A stretch of DNA of 64,000 bases from Chrysemys picta bellii (taxonomy: Eukaryota; Chordata; Testudines; Emydidae), in contig NC_088809.1 in assembly GCF_011386835.1 (NCBI RefSeq), positions 23,939,067 to 24,003,066 of the forward strand, read 5' to 3'. The notes under the pieces were generated by a model. That model was not told the DNA's origin and ran no database searches. It saw nothing but the letters and a program-made list of their open reading frames with translations. Below are positions 19,495 through 32,647 of this stretch, one piece after another. Position numbers and translations under genes: made by a program. The first letter of the stretch is position 1, and every line of letters begins with the position of its first letter.

Positions 19495-21595
19495 GACGGT
19501 GGACAGGGTGGGTAAGGGAGTATCTTTTACTGGACCAACTTTCTGTTAGTGAAAGAGACGAGCTTTCAAGCTACATAGAGCTCTTCTTCGGGTCTGGGAA
19601 AGGTACTCTGAGTGTCACAGCTAAATACAAGGTGGAACAGATTGTTCAGCAGAGGTAATTAATACATATTCTAAGAGACCATTCAAGATGAATATCCCAT
19701 TAACATCGCTCCAGTCATAGGACTAAAAAGGGGGTTTAGTGTGTTACAGATTGTTGTAATAAACCATAATCTAGTGTCTTTATTCTGACCATGATTTTTA
19801 GTGTCTAGCCAAATTATGAATTTAAGCTCATCTTTTGAAGGTATTGTGCAGGTTTACTTTGAGAATGAGGACTGAGAGGTCAGATATGGAGTGGTCATTT
19901 TGTGGAAAATTGTTTGCCCATGGGTGATAGGGTGTTTTTGTCTTTTATCATTTTTCTGAGAGTTCATTCAAGAGTGTAGTGATTGTCTGGTTTCACCCAC
20001 GTAATTGTTTTTGGAGCATTTAGTGCACTGGATGTTTAGTGCACATGCTGTGATGTGTAGGACCCACGGATCTTGAAAGATGTGTCATACTGGGTATTGA
20101 TCCTTGCAGCAATGGAGATATGTCTGCAGGTTTTGCATCTGTTGCATCTGGTGCCACTTTGAGTGGTGGGTCAGGGTCTGTGGGGCGCTTGCTTCTCATG
20201 AGTTCGGTGAGGTTGGGGGGGCATTTGAAGGCCAGGAGAGGGGGGTTGGGAAAATTTCTTTCAGGATGTGGTCCCCAATGAGTATGGTTTGTAATTGTTT
20301 AATGATACCCCGTATGGGTCCCAGGGTGGGGTAGTAGGTCACAAATAGGGGCGTGCAGTTTTTTTCCTGTATCGAAGCAATTATCTCAGAGTATTTGGGT
20401 GGCCTGTTCCATGATGCAGTTTACTTCTCTGGTGGAGTGTCCTTATTCGTTGAATGAGATTTTAGTGTGTTAAGGTGTATATACCAGACTTTCTCCTCAG
20501 AGCATATTCGATGGTATCTGAGTGCCTGGCTGTAGATAATAGAGGTCTCGGTGTGTTTGGGGTGGTTACTGGATCTGTGAAGGTAAGTGTGACGATCTGT
20601 GGGTTTCTTGTATATAGTTGTCTGTAGGGTTCCATTGTTAAAGCTGATTGTGGTGTCCATGAAGTTGATGCTGGTACAGGAGTTTTCTAGAATGAGTTTG
20701 ATGGATGAGTGGTGATTGTTGAAGTTGTGGTGGAAATCTAGGAGGGAGTTATGGTTGTCTATCCAGAAGATGAAAATATCATCAATGTATCTCAGGTATA
20801 TCATTGGTTTCCTGGTGCATTTGCCCAGAAATTCTTCTTCAAGGTGGCCCATGAAGAGGATGGAGTATTGGGAGGCATTCTATTATCTATGGCTGTTCTT
20901 ATGGCTTGGATAAAATGTTTATTATTAAATGTAAAATTGTTGTGAGTTAGGAGGAAATGGATGAATTTGGTGATATGTTTGGGGTGGATATCTGAGTGTT
21001 GTCCACTGTCTTGTAGATATTTCATACAGGCAGCAATTCCATCATTGTGAGGGATGTTGGAATATAGGGAAGTGACATCCATGGTGGCAAGGATGGTGTT
21101 CTGAGGGAGGTTGTTTTTGCAGCAGAATTACTGGAGGAAGTCGCTTGTGTGGTGGCCCTTTGTGTGGTGAGTGGTTTGAAAATGGTTTCTATGAGTTCCG
21201 ATATTCCTTCAGTAAGAGTGCCATGACTAGATACGGTGGGTTTGCCTGGGTTCCCTTGTTTGTATATCTCAGGAAGCATGTAGAAGATCCCTGGGGAGGG
21301 TTCATGGAGGATGAGGATGTAGAGTTTCTCTTGCAGTCATTTGGGGAAGGATTTGACAATATCCTTAAACTCCTGGGTGAATTGCAGTGTGGGGTGTTCT
21401 TTGAGTTCTTTATAGTAGGTGACGTTGGATAGTTGTCAGTTGGCCTCATTGACATAGTTATCACAGTTGAGAACTACGGTGGCATCCCCTTTGTCTGCTG
21501 TTTTGATCACTATCTGGTGGTTGGATTTCAGAGACTGTATAGCTGTGCTCTCGGCGGTGGAGAGATTGTGCTGGATGTGATGTTTGTTAAGGATT
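19495..21595 (-). mobile_element. Penelope-like element, minus strand
   Basis: The low-coordinate end, read on the minus strand, has the Penelope 3' tail: GACCCGAAGAAGAGCTCTATG, GAAAGCTCGTCTC, AGTTGGTCCAGTAAAAGATA. Upstream of it, between about 20420 and 21560, lies a decayed Penelope reverse transcriptase. The high-coordinate end is directly joined to the CR1 3' end at 21596. The copy carries the RT core that the plus-strand Penelope copy at 14.4 kb has lost. Confidence 0.88.
20421..21464 (-). pseudogene. Penelope reverse transcriptase remnant
   Basis: Readable blocks in order on the minus strand are: LPEIYKQGNPGKPTVSSHGT (from 21279); MDVTSLYSNIPHNDGIAACM, which holds the RT motif A aspartate (from 21082); FTFNNKHFIQAIRTAIDNRMPP; MGHLEEEFLGKC; and YLRYIDDIFIFW, which holds the YxDD catalytic motif C (about 20795). 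Then come TLQTTIYKKPTDRHTYLHRS and SQALRYHRICSE. The parts sit in different frames, so several indels have accumulated. Expected role when active: target-primed reverse transcription of the element RNA, as in the telomerase-related Penelope clade. The GIY-YIG domain expected further 3' (19900-20400) is too degraded for me to read with confidence. Confidence 0.88.
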
Positions 21596-23491
21596 TAGAA
21601 CATAAGAACGGCCATACTGGGTCAGACCAAAGGTCCATCCAGCCCAGTAACCTGTCTACCGACAGTGGCCAAAGCCAGGAGCCCCAGAGGGAGTGAACCT
21701 AACAGGTAATGATCAAGTGAGCTCTCTCCTGCCATCCATTTCTACCCTCTGACAAACAGAGGCTAGGGACACCATTCCTTACCCATCCTGGCTAATAGCC
21801 ATTAATGGACTTAGCCTCCATGAATTTATCTAGTTCTCTTTTAAATCCTGTTATAGTCCAAGCCTTCTCAATCTCCTCAGGCAAGGAGTTCCATAGGTTG
21901 ACTGTGCGCTGTGTGTAGAAGAACTTCCTTTTATTTATTTTAAACCTGATGCCCATTAATTTCATTTGGTGGCCCCTAGTTCTTATATTATGGGAACAAG
22001 TAAATAACTTTTCCTTATTCACTTTCTCCACACCACTCATGATTTATATACCTCTATCATATCCCCCCTTAGTCTCCTCTTTTCCAAGCTGAAAAATCCT
22101 AGCCTCTTTAATCTCTCCTCATATGGGACCCGTTCCAAACCCCTAATCATTTTAGTTGCCCTTCTCTGAACTTTTTCTAATGCTAGTATATCTTTTTTGA
22201 GATGAGGAGACCACATCTGAACGCAGTATTCAAGATGTGGGCGTACCATGGATTTATATAAGGGCAATAATATATTCTCCATCTTATTCTCTATCCCTTT
22301 TTTAATGATTCCTAACATCCTGTTTGCTTTTTTGACTGCCGCTGCACACTGCTTGGACGTCTTCAAGGAACTATCCACGATGACTCCAAGATCTCTTTCC
22401 TAATTAGTTGTAGCTAAATTAGCCCCCATCATATTGTATGTATAGTTGTGGTTATTTTTTTCCAATGTGCATTACTTTACATTTATCCAGATAAAATTTT
22501 ATTTGCCATTTTGTTGCCCAATCACTTAATTTTGTGAGATCTTTTTGAAGTTCTTCACAGTCTGCTTTGGTCTTAACTATCTTAAGCAGTTTAGTATCGT
22601 CTGCAAACTTTGCCACCTCACTGTTTACCCCTTTCTCCAGATCATTTATGAACAAGTTGAATAGGATTGGTCCTAGGACTGACCCTTAGGGAACACCACT
22701 AGTTACCCCTCTCCATTCTGAAAATTTACCATTTATTCCTACCCTTTGTTCCCTGTCTTTTAACCAGTTCTCAATCCATGAAAGGATCTTCCCTCTTATC
22801 CCATGACAACTTAATTTACATAAGAGCCTTTGGTGAGGGACCTTGTCAAAGGCTTTCTGGAAATCTAAGTACACTATGTCCACTGGATCCTCCTTGTCCA
22901 CATGTTTGTTGACCCCTTCAAAGAACTCTAATAGATTAGTAAGACATAATTTCCCTTTACAGAAATCATGTTGACTTTTGCCCAACAAGTTATATTCTTC
23001 TATGTGTCTGACAATTTTATTCTTTACTATTGTTTCAACTAATTTGCCCGGTACTGACGTTAGATTTACCAGTCTGTAATTGCCGGGATCACCCCTAGAG
23101 CCCTTTTTAGATAGCGGTGTTACATTAGCTAACTTCCAGTCATTGGGTACAGAAGCCAATTTAAAGGACAGGTTACAAACCATAGTTAATAGTTCCGCAA
23201 TTTCACATTTGAGTTCTTTCAGAACTCTTGGGTGAATGCCATCTGGTCCCGGTGACTTGTTACTGTTAAGTTTATCAATTAATTCCAAAACCTCCTCTAG
23301 TGACACTTCAGTCTGTGACAATTCCTCAGATTTGTCACCTACAAAGGATGGCTCAGGTTGGGGAATCTCCCTAACATCCTCAGCCGTGAAGACTGAAGCA
23401 AAGAATTCATTTAGTTTCTCTGCAATGACTTTATTGTCTTTAAGTGCTCCTTTTGTATCTCGATCGTCCAGGGGCCCCACTGATTGTTTAA
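21596..23491 (-). mobile_element. CR1 LINE, relatively young, 5'-truncated
   Basis: The 3' end lies at 21597 (TAGAACATAAGAACGGCC on the plus strand). From there the copy runs continuously to about 23491, covering the whole RT domain of ORF2. Above 23491 the sequence switches abruptly to an older CR1 subfamily. Confidence 0.92.
21792..23480 (-). pseudogene. CR1 ORF2 reverse transcriptase, few disruptions
   Basis: The frame from 23480 reads FASVFTAEDVREI, SPGPDGIHPRVLKEL, WKLANVTPLSKKGSRGDPGN, then VYLDFQKAFDKVPHQRLL (RT motif A) and ends TSGVP. A single TAA replaces the expected Gln, and the same frame continues [18 protein letters not shown] then [15 protein letters not shown] (motif C, ADD). 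Further stops and shifts occur near 22450-22380. The rest continues as [16 protein letters not shown] and [17 protein letters not shown] to SINGY near 21792. The endonuclease domain is missing by 5' truncation. CR1 RT copies its own RNA at a nicked target; this copy is dead but only lightly mutated, so it is among the youngest LINEs here. Confidence 0.88.
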
Positions 23492-24120
23492 TCTATCACT
23501 ATAATGCAGGTTTTCTAATCCTTTCATCATTCTTGTGGCTCTCCTCTGAACCCTTTTCAGTTTATCAATATCCTTCATGAATTATGGACACCAGAACTGG
23601 ACACCATATTCCAGAAGCAGTCATGTCAGTGCCAAATACAGAGGTAAAATAACCTCTCTACTACTGCTTGACATTCCTCTATGCATCCAAGGGTCGCATT
23701 AGCTCTTTTGGCCACATTGTTGCACTGGGAGCTCATGTTCAGCTTATTATTCACCATGACCTCCAAATATTTTTCAGTCGCTGCTTCCCAGGATAGAGTC
23801 CCCCATCCTGTAAATATGGCCGACATTCTTTGTTTCTGGATGTATACATTTATATTTAGCCATATTAAAATGCACATTGTTTGCTTGCACCCAGCTTACC
23901 AAGCGATCCAGATTGCTTTGAATTAATTACCTGTCCTCTTCATTACTTACCACTCTCCCAGTGTTTGTCATCTGCAGACCTTACTAGTGATGATTTTGTT
24001 TTCTTCCAGGTGATTAATAAAAATGTTAAAAAGCACAGGGCCAAGAACCAATCTCTGTGGGGCCCCATTAGAAACATACTGGTTCAGTGATGATTCTCAA
24101 TTTATAATTACATTTTTAGA
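23492..24120 (-). mobile_element. Older CR1 LINE fragment
   Basis: Minus-strand pieces such as EKYLEVMVNNKLNMSSQCNN and ANATLGCIEECQAVVERLFY match the CR1 ORF2 region after the RT core, in a subfamily different from the adjacent copy. Plus-strand motif CAAGAACCAATCTCTGTGGGGCC is the complement of the usual CR1 GPLAF-type block. Decayed by several frameshifts. Confidence 0.75.
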
Positions 24121-27060
24121 TCTATCAGCACAACATCTGCACAATCCACTGTGAGCAGCGTCCCATTTTGGCTTCTCCAGTGGGTGAAGCTTGGCTTGTG
24201 GGTGGTGCTTGGAAGAGCATCATCACCACGTTTTCTTATTCCATTTGAGCCCTGTCTAGAGTACATGGCTGAGTCTCCCCAGGGAACAGATGCTGCAGCT
24301 GTAAGAGGCCCCACTGCTGGTTGCTATCTTCATCTGAAATTCTTTCTTGTGGCCCCGTTCAGCAGCCTGTGATGCTCCACAGAGGGTCTCCTGCTGAACA
24401 GGGAACATTGCTGAGCTTGTTTGTGTTGTACCTCGGCCCTTCCAACATCATCAGAGTCTATGGTTGTGCCTGGGAGCCTGTGCTGGTTAGAGATTCCCAT
24501 CCACCCCCAATCCTATGGAAAGGTGCAGAGCTCAGTTCACGCGCAAGGGACATCTGCGATGTCTGACTTTCCAGCCATTTCCTGGAAAATGGTATCAAAA
24601 GCAACATCCAGTCAATGAAATACCTACGGAAAAGTCTGTTGTCACCTGTTTGATACAGTTATCCACAAACACTAGGAAGGGAACGTTTTCATCCCAATTC
24701 AACTGGCTTACCCTATCAACTGTTCCCCAAACGGATCCTCATCTAATGTGCATTTACACCGCTCAGTACACCATGCTCTGGGTTTACCCCACGCAGTCAA
24801 GACCAGCTTAGCTGTGTAGCTAAGGCCTGGTCCCTCAGAGCACTGCTGCCAGTTTCCATTCTGTTGTCAGAAATTGGTGCAGCACTTGGGAATGCAGGGA
24901 TAAATCATTAACAACCACTTATTGTTCACAGGTATTTCTGGCAATAGACCATTGAGGTCAACTTGGACAAACTGTTACGGTTTAGTGGGGGTGGCTTTTT
25001 CCCCAGAGGAGCATTCAGATTCTTGTCTGGTACCTTAAAAATAACAGTCTGGAAGCATGCTGCCCTACCCAGTCCAATATACGTGAACTGGTGTCACAGC
25101 CAGTTCTCCCCTCCCCAGGCTCTGTATACTTTCTTCCCTAGACTGTGATCTCTCTGGGGAAAGGACTGTTTTCTTATAGGTCTGTAAAGTGCCCAGCAAA
25201 CTTTGGGCACCAACTACACATTAAACAATCATAATAAAGTGCACCCCCAGCAGTGGAAGTAAAGTGAAAGCACAAATATCTTCCTCCCTGACTACCCAGG
25301 AAAACATTCATTTGCCACGTGCATCATTACATGGATCACTTGAATCACAGACAGCACTAGCGGGCTGGCTGTACTGTCCAGAAGTGGTTGTTTCTCAGGA
25401 TGTGGGCCCCTGCAGAGTCACCAGCCCTCGTTTGTTCCATCCATTCATCCCATACACACAGCCCATTTCCTAGTGGTACAGCTGCAATGCAACGCAATGT
25501 GCCTGCATCTGTGTGTGCCATGCTGGATTTATGAATTCATATTCTGATAGGTTAAGCAGCCATCTCTACAGGCACCCAGTTGGTGACTCTCTGAGAGCCA
25601 GAGCAATGCTTGGTACTCTCTGTATACCAATAAATAGCATTGATAGTGTTTTAAGAGTTTCTGCACTGCCAGACATTCTAGTGCTGTAGCTGAGTATTTA
25701 TTCTTGTTGGCATTTAATTTCCTGCTTCTACGTTCAATTGTCCACCTACCTCTGATGCTGTCTCATTGTTATAAATCGAACACCAAATGGCACTTCCAGA
25801 ACATCACATGTGGCGACCCCTTGGATTTATGAATGGGGTCATTTTACAACTACACGAGTAGGCAATTCTGACTTGACACCTCAAAGGCGTATTCTGCTCA
25901 TTGTACAGAAAGTCCCCAAGTAGAAGGACAAACACTGAGGCCGGTCTTGCTGCAAAATTCAACTGCTTACAAATCATCCAAGTGTATCAGATGGCAGCAT
26001 TATCAGCCAGCTCACCAATTTCCTCTGTTTGGGATTCTGGGTCCAGCTTTCTGCTAGGAAAAATGTCATTTACTGCCGCTTGGCTTTTGAAGCCAGCTTT
26101 CCTGAGAAGAGGAAGGTCCTTTTCAAACTTGCCTGCTCCTTGGGACACTTATGGAAGCCAACAAAATCAGCCACGTAAGTCCAACTCTTAAATAAAAGAA
26201 CCCACTCATCTCGGTCAAGTGCTGGCTGCATCATCAGAGAGCTAACGGAAGCCATTTGTAGCCCAAGTGCAAGTGAAAGCTGCCTTGCAACAGTCCGACT
26301 GAGATCTGGAGCTGTCATGGCACCACATCCCGATGGTGATAGGAGGCACTACAGGCTAGATCCAGCCAGCACTGAAGTCAATGGAGAGACTCCACTGGAT
26401 CAGGCCCACAGTGTTCCAGTTCTGCTGGGGAAACAGGAAAGTCTCTTAGTAGTGATTTAGTTTAGTCAGTGCCTGGGTGCCATCACCTGGCACTATAACT
26501 GAGGGGTGGGGGGGCTTCCACATTGTCCTCCATCATCTCGAGCACTTTCTGTATCAGGGTGTTTGTATGACTGGTACTTTGCACTGTCCAATTTGTCTCG
26601 CTGGAATGGCTCTGGCTTCATGCTAAGGCGATGTTGGACTCTAGTTGACTTATGGCCAAAAAATTCTGAATTTGAGGAGCAAAGTTTTGTGTTGCCACCT
26701 ACCGTTCCCTCAGCTGCACCTGGAGAAACATACCTTCCAGAGGCAGCGAGAGCGTTTGGGTGAGCACCACTTACAGCCACAATCACAGCTCCAATCTGTG
26801 GCAACAACTGCACTCTCTGTCCGAGTCCCAAATTCTCCTCTGGGACCTGGCATATTGTTGTTTAAAGGGCCCTGGGATGCTGGAAGATATATTTAACTGC
26901 CTCCTAGAAATGCAAACAAGTGGATGGCAGCTGCCTGCCTTAAGGGAGGGGGCTGAGGCCTTGGCTAATAATAATGGCTGTAAAGTGCATGAAAATTGTA
27001 ATAGCTGGGAATAGAACTCACAGTCTCCTAGCCTGAGGCTATGGTGTGTAGAACAAGCTG
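24121..27060. other. Mostly unique intron; old repeat scraps
   Basis: No gene recognised. About 25140-25240 resembles the AGCTCTTTGGGGCAGG ancient tail seen at 2.0 kb, and 26350-26410 holds GGCTAGATCCAGCC...ACTGGATCAGGCCC, a small inverted-end reptile repeat. Confidence 0.35.
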
Positions 27061-27061
27061 T

Positions 27062-27098
27062 TACACACACACACTCTCTCTCTCTCTCTCTCTCTGTC
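27062..27098. repeat. (AC)n(TC)n compound microsatellite
   Basis: ACACACACAC followed by TCTCTCTCTC over about 37 bases. Confidence 0.9.
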
Positions 27099-30000
27099 AC
27101 TCACTGAGCTGCCAAACAGGTAACTGTCCCGCAAGATGTATAGCCCTGGTCTCCATTTCTGACTCAAGTGGAGCCCGCTGTACAGACCAGAGCATGTCCC
27201 ACCCCAGTGAGAGGCTGGACAGGGCTTACATCCATGGCTGCCAGGCCACAAAAGGCAAACCCTGCCTTAAAACTCTGCCAGAATCCCTTAGTCATGGCTG
27301 CGGGTGGAAGATTGCTGTAATGTCTCCATTTAAGAAGGTAGCCAGGAGTCCTGTGACCACATACTGCAGCGATGCAAGTACTGCCTGTGTTGCACAGCAA
27401 GGCCCACAGCAGTTTCTCCAGAGCGTGTTCTTCCAGCCCTCTGATCTCAGGCAGCTATGCTCCTTCCTGTAGATCAGAGTTCACGTGATGCTCAGGATAT
27501 GCTGCTTCCGCACCTTTGTCTGTGGGTAGCAGCCAATCCTCTGGGGCAAGCTCCCTCCATTGGATTCAGCTTGCTGGGCTTTTGCCCCAGGAGCACTAAC
27601 CCGTGCTGTTCTAATGAGGAGCCGTGTGCTTGACATTGCCCGAGTGACATTGGGGGCTAGTCCAAGGACATTCCATACTAATAAAACTGTCAGCCTGCAG
27701 CAGGATTACCAGCGTCACCATGCAATGGGATGGCCCATACAAAGGAATGTCCAGCAGAGACACCCCCCAGCCTACTGAGAACAGATGGAACAAGGGATAT
27801 ATACCCAGTCCAGGAAGGTGAGGGCTCCCGCCTCCTGTCTCCATAGGGACCTTCCCTTTTTTGCCTCGTCTGGTTGTTGCTGTTTTCTGTGTTGACGGTG
27901 ATGGGTTTGCAGGGCTTTGAGGGCCCTAGTGATGGAGCCCTGCACAGATGCCATCCATGCCGGAGTGTTAGTGCTTTGCCTTTCATGCCTTCTCCACATT
28001 CCATTCTAGGACCCACATATTTCTCCAGTCCCTTTAAACTCCGTTTATACCCCAGGACTGGGGATGAACAGCAGTTGGTTAGAAAACAATTTCTTGTATT
28101 AATAAAAAATTCCTTGCAGGGCGTGAACAGCAGGAGAAAGAAAGGACTTTTCTGAGTGGCAAGCTAGTTGGAAACCCCCTGGGGGAAAGAATCTGATCCC
28201 TTGTCTTTGAAAGGAGCAGGCCTGTCCGTACAGGCTGCTGGAGCAGCAGGCCTGGGAGAGCTGTGTGTGTGCATGGCTGACGGCAACAGCACATCAGCCT
28301 CTTGCCTTTTCCTTGCCAATGGAGACCTCGCAGGATGTACAGGATTTATTAACATGCCGTTTTGAATCCGAGCACATCAAATGGCCCCATTTCCATAGCC
28401 CACAGAGAACTATCCCCACCCCCAAGCTCTCAGGTGTGCTCCTGACAAACCCCTCCCCCCACTGCACACACCTGTCCCACACAGCTTTTCCTGCCTGCCC
28501 CCAAGAGCACCGCAGCCCTGAGCATGTCCCCAAGGAGAAACCTGCCCCCTGCAGCACCACACTTGTCCAGCCAATATCTTGCCCTACATCCTCCCGTAGC
28601 TGCCTAGCGTGCCTGCTCCTCAGCCTGTTGGGTTCAACTTGGCACAACTATGCTGCCCAGGGAACCCCTCAGACCAGCTAAAGAGAGGGAAGCAGGATAC
28701 CACATAGCATGGCCACTCTGGGAGACCTCACAAGCTAAACAGTGATGGGCAAGGTCAACGCTTTTATAGCCCTTCGAGCAACCTACAGACAGTGATGCTG
28801 GTGATCCACTAGTTAACACATTTCTCTTTGAGCCAGTCTTGAACCTAGGCCCCAGAAACATGATAGGGGCACTAAGCTGTATGAGCCATCACCAGAAACA
28901 TTCCAACTCCCCAGACCTACCTATTCCCCACCTAGATCTTCCATCTCCCTCACATACTCCTAAAATTGAGAACTAAAAAATCAAAATCAGTTGATAGACT
29001 TTATTTGCAACTTTATCACTTGCAACCTTCTTCCCATGGACGATCCTTCCAAATGAATGCCAAACCACACAGAATAAGAACATTAGAATGATGTTTCTGC
29101 TCAAATAATCAGCAATGAAAAAAATGTTTTCATTAGGCTTCAGAATTAACACACCGAGAAGAACAGTGCTGTTCATACACCTTTCAGAGCTCGTTTCAGT
29201 TTGCAGATTCAGACTGCACTAATTCAGCTCACATTCAGAAGGTTTTCATCACAACCAGAAAGGCTAGAAACAAGTGTTTTAAATGAAAGCATACGTCACA
29301 GAAAATATTAGACTAAAAAAAAAAATCCAACAGCAAAACAAATCTTTTGAGTGCATGGAAATTCTGCATGTGAGGATTGAGTGTCCTGAGTTATGGATAA
29401 CTGTAGCATGACATGCATTCCAGGCCCTGTATGCCCCCTTCAGTCTTATGCACTAAACGGAAGTCCCCAAAATGGGCTCCCTTTAAATTAACCCCCGCCC
29501 TTAACCGATAAGTTCTGCGATCTCCTGCCTCGCTGTGCCATAATAGCACATACTCCCTGGGCCCAACCTTCCCCATTGTTCTGCTAGTCTCAGTTCCTAC
29601 CTGCCAGTAAGAAGCAAATGCAGATCCAGGGGGCTGCTTTCTTAGGTTAGATGTTGTTTCTGGATCATAGCAGTGGGTGCAAGCATGTGCTATGCCTCTT
29701 GGAGGTGCAGCCCAGGGGCTTTAAGCCATCTTTGTCCCCCCCCGCCCCCGATTCTGGGTTATTCCAGGAGTCGGTGTGGCCCCCAATGGAAACTGGGGAG
29801 CTCTACAGGGGTTTCTAAGTGACAGCAGATGATCCCTGGCTGCCTGTTGTTACAGCACTGCCTGAAATCTCCATAGTGCCATGTACCGTGTCCCCACCCA
29901 CCCCTATACAGCTCTCCCTACGCCAAAGCATGTTATGCAGCTCCTGCACCGGGGCATTCTCCCCCACCAACTAAGGGGATTTTATGGTCCCTTTATGGTG

Positions 30001-31873
30001 CCACTGCACAGCATACAGGGCCAGGCCAGGGGGAGAGAACCCCTTCTCTTGCCATCTGTGTACCTGAGCAACCTCTTTGGTGAGGCATGCTTGGCTGTAT
30101 TCATCAGCCCACAGTTCTCCAAGTAATTATCGAACTCTCCCTATGTCCCAGTTTCAAGCATGCCGAGACCTGGCCCAGGAGTTCTTTGCTTTTGCCCACA
30201 GCCCAGGGGGCTGAAGCAGATTGCACTGGAACATCTTTGTTTTCCACCCCTTACATCCTAACCCAGAGCGCCACCCCCAGACTCTTTGTTTTAATGGTAT
30301 CTCACCGGCACTGCAGATACGGCCGGCACACAGTACAAGCCCTGCACCTCTTCATCACGTTTTCTATCCATGCCGTGTAGCTCATCCTCATCTGACTGAG
30401 AATCCTCCTGCCATGTGTCTGTTTTGTCCACTAGACCATAATTTTTGTCACTCATTATGACTTCATCATGGGCCCAGTTCTCTCTGGCAGCACCAAACAA
30501 CCACAGAGGCACCATATACAGTTTTATCAGGTGATACAGATGCTGCTATGCCAATCCTCTCCTGGCCAAGGAAAAAGCACGGTGTCACAGTGCCCCTGCA
30601 CTCAAGTGATCATTACCACAACAGCCCCTTTCACCTTTGGTCGCTGGTGTATACAGCACATCAGGGCAGCTTCAAGCTACTCTACTTCCTGCCAGGAACC
30701 AGCACAGCAGCCAGAGGGCCCAGGATTGGGGCAGGCTGCAAAGGACACCTTTCTGCTCCTCCTCCCAAACGATAGTGAATGCTTTGCAGTTGCAGCTGAG
30801 GAGCAGTCCCTAGTTCTTGCTTGTTCCCTTCACTCCTGGAATTTATGTTCAGACCCTTCAGTCCATGAATACTTTTCAGCTTCTCTTGCAGAACTCCAGC
30901 GGCTGCCTTGCTTTGTAGGTTGGACCTATTTGTGTCTGTGTGTGTAGATTGGAGGCAGGTGGGTTCAGCTGAAGCAGTTCAGGACGTTGAGGGAGCGAAG
31001 CAGGATCTGTAAGGGATTGGCTCAGCACTGTTAAGGACTGTAGAGAGGAAGGGGACATGCAAAGAGAGCACAGTAAAGGCCTGATTAGAGCATGACAGAA
31101 GCAGGGCCTGGAGAAGCATGGAGGAGAAGCGAGGTTTTGGAGAATAGGCGCAAGACTCCGGGGAGTTTCCCTGACGAAGGATTGAGTAAGAGTCAGAGCT
31201 CATGGTATCTAGGGCTCAGGAACGTGGTTGCTGGTGTGAAAGGACAGCAAGGGGAAACTGGGTAGATGGCATGCTGTTTGCATGTGAAATTCAACCATAA
31301 CAAAAACAAGAGAAAACATGTTGCTGCTTAACACTTTTATTAACATTTGCAGAGATTAGGAGCTAGAGACATCTGATCAGCGTCTTATTCTATACCAGCA
31401 TACCTGATTCTAACCCTGCCTCTATGCCTGGCCCTGGGCTAGTCACTGACGTCAACATTTTTCAATCCACATTAGATAGTCAAAGTCAATGCAGAACACC
31501 CACAGCTCCCACTGCTTGCTCAGCACTTCTGAAAATCAAACCACTCTTTTAGATTCCAAATGTAGATCTAAGTGCTTGACTTTACGCTGTAAATTTTTTG
31601 TGCTTCAAATTCTGCACCTGTCAAATGGGCATGACACCTACAAGCCTATCACACAGACATGCTGTGAAAATTAATCAGCCAGCTTGCTCACTTGACTTTG
31701 CCAATGTTGGGCAGGATTAGGGCTTATATAAAAGCTAGCTGGTTGAAGTCTGTTCAGATACTAGTGAGATGATACTGCTGGGTATGGGGAAACAATGGGA
31801 GGAAAGAGCAGAGGTGTTATCTACCCTGTTCACTGAGGCTCAGCCTCCCTTCTGTTACTCAAATTTGCAATTT
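27099..31873. other. Longest unique-looking stretch; no gene recognised
   Basis: About 4.8 kb with no transposon termini and no recognisable domain. The plus frame 30468-30947 (159 codons) and minus frame 28647-28294 (117 codons) have no family match I know and overlap other frames. This is the best place in the intron for conserved non-coding elements or a missed small exon, but I see no direct sign. Confidence 0.35.
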
Positions 31874-32100
31874 ACGGTATGTCTACATTGCATTTAAAAA
31901 TCCACGGCTGGCCTGTGCCGGCTGACTTGAAAAAGGGACTTAAGCTAACGGGCTGTTTAATTGGGATGTAGTCATTCGGGCTCTGGCTGGACCCCGGGCT
32001 CTGGGACCCTGTGGGGATGGAGGGTCCCCCCACACCTGAGCCTAAGCCCAGTGAGCCTAAGTCAGCTGCAGGTGTCTAACTGCAGTGTAGACATACTCCT
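31874..32100. mobile_element. MITE, same family as 7.6 kb
   Basis: Ends ACGGTATGTCTACATTGCA and TGCAGTGTAGACATACTCCT are inverted. The interior (CCACGGCTGGCCTG, GGGCTCTGG, CCCCGGGCTCTGGGA) parallels the copy at 7575-7871. Confidence 0.7.
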
Positions 32101-32329
32101 AGAGGTCTCTTCTGATCCTAGGCTGCTTCTGAATTGCCAGGTAGCAGCAGTGGCCAAAAGTATTTGTTGAGCTACAAGCTTCCCTGACATCCGCAGATCC
32201 CACCATGGTTAGCCAAGCATTTGCTGGATCACTGCAAAGTGTTCTACTTAGACTTACAACTGAAATCTTTAAGTTGATGGAGAATGTGATCATGTACTTG
32301 CTTAGCAGTGCTTATCACAGACAGAACAT

Positions 32330-32640
32330 TACTTAGCTCCAGGGATAGCACTGGCTTTCAATTTGTTTCAATGTATTACTCAAGGTGTTGGGTTTTACCT
32401 ATAAATCCCTTTATGGTTTGAGCCCTCTATCCTCAAGACCTACCCCTCTTTTCATGTTGTTCCTCAATAGTTGAGATGAGGCAGGAGCACTCAGAAGACA
32501 ATGCCTAGATTTAATCTTCTGGCGCCTGTGGTTTTCTAGGAGAGGGGCTTTTAGAATTCACTCAGTTCCCATTGCTGAGTCTGATCTTGATGACCTTCCA
32601 GACACAATGCAAGGTCTATGTTAGAGGGCTGAGTTGGGAG
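32330..32640 (+). mobile_element. L2-like LINE fragment
   Basis: Contains ACTCAAGGTGTTGGGTTTTA and ACCTATAAATCCCTTTATGG, matching the conserved FKVLVLTYKALxG segment of L2-type ORF2. No open frame survives. A similar fragment lies at 52.7 kb. Confidence 0.5.
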
Positions 32641-32647
32641 ACCCTGA

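Noticed and set aside
30468..30947. 159-codon plus frame in the unique stretch
   Set aside because: No family resemblance, no signal or domain pattern, and overlapping frames on the same strand; insufficient to call a gene.
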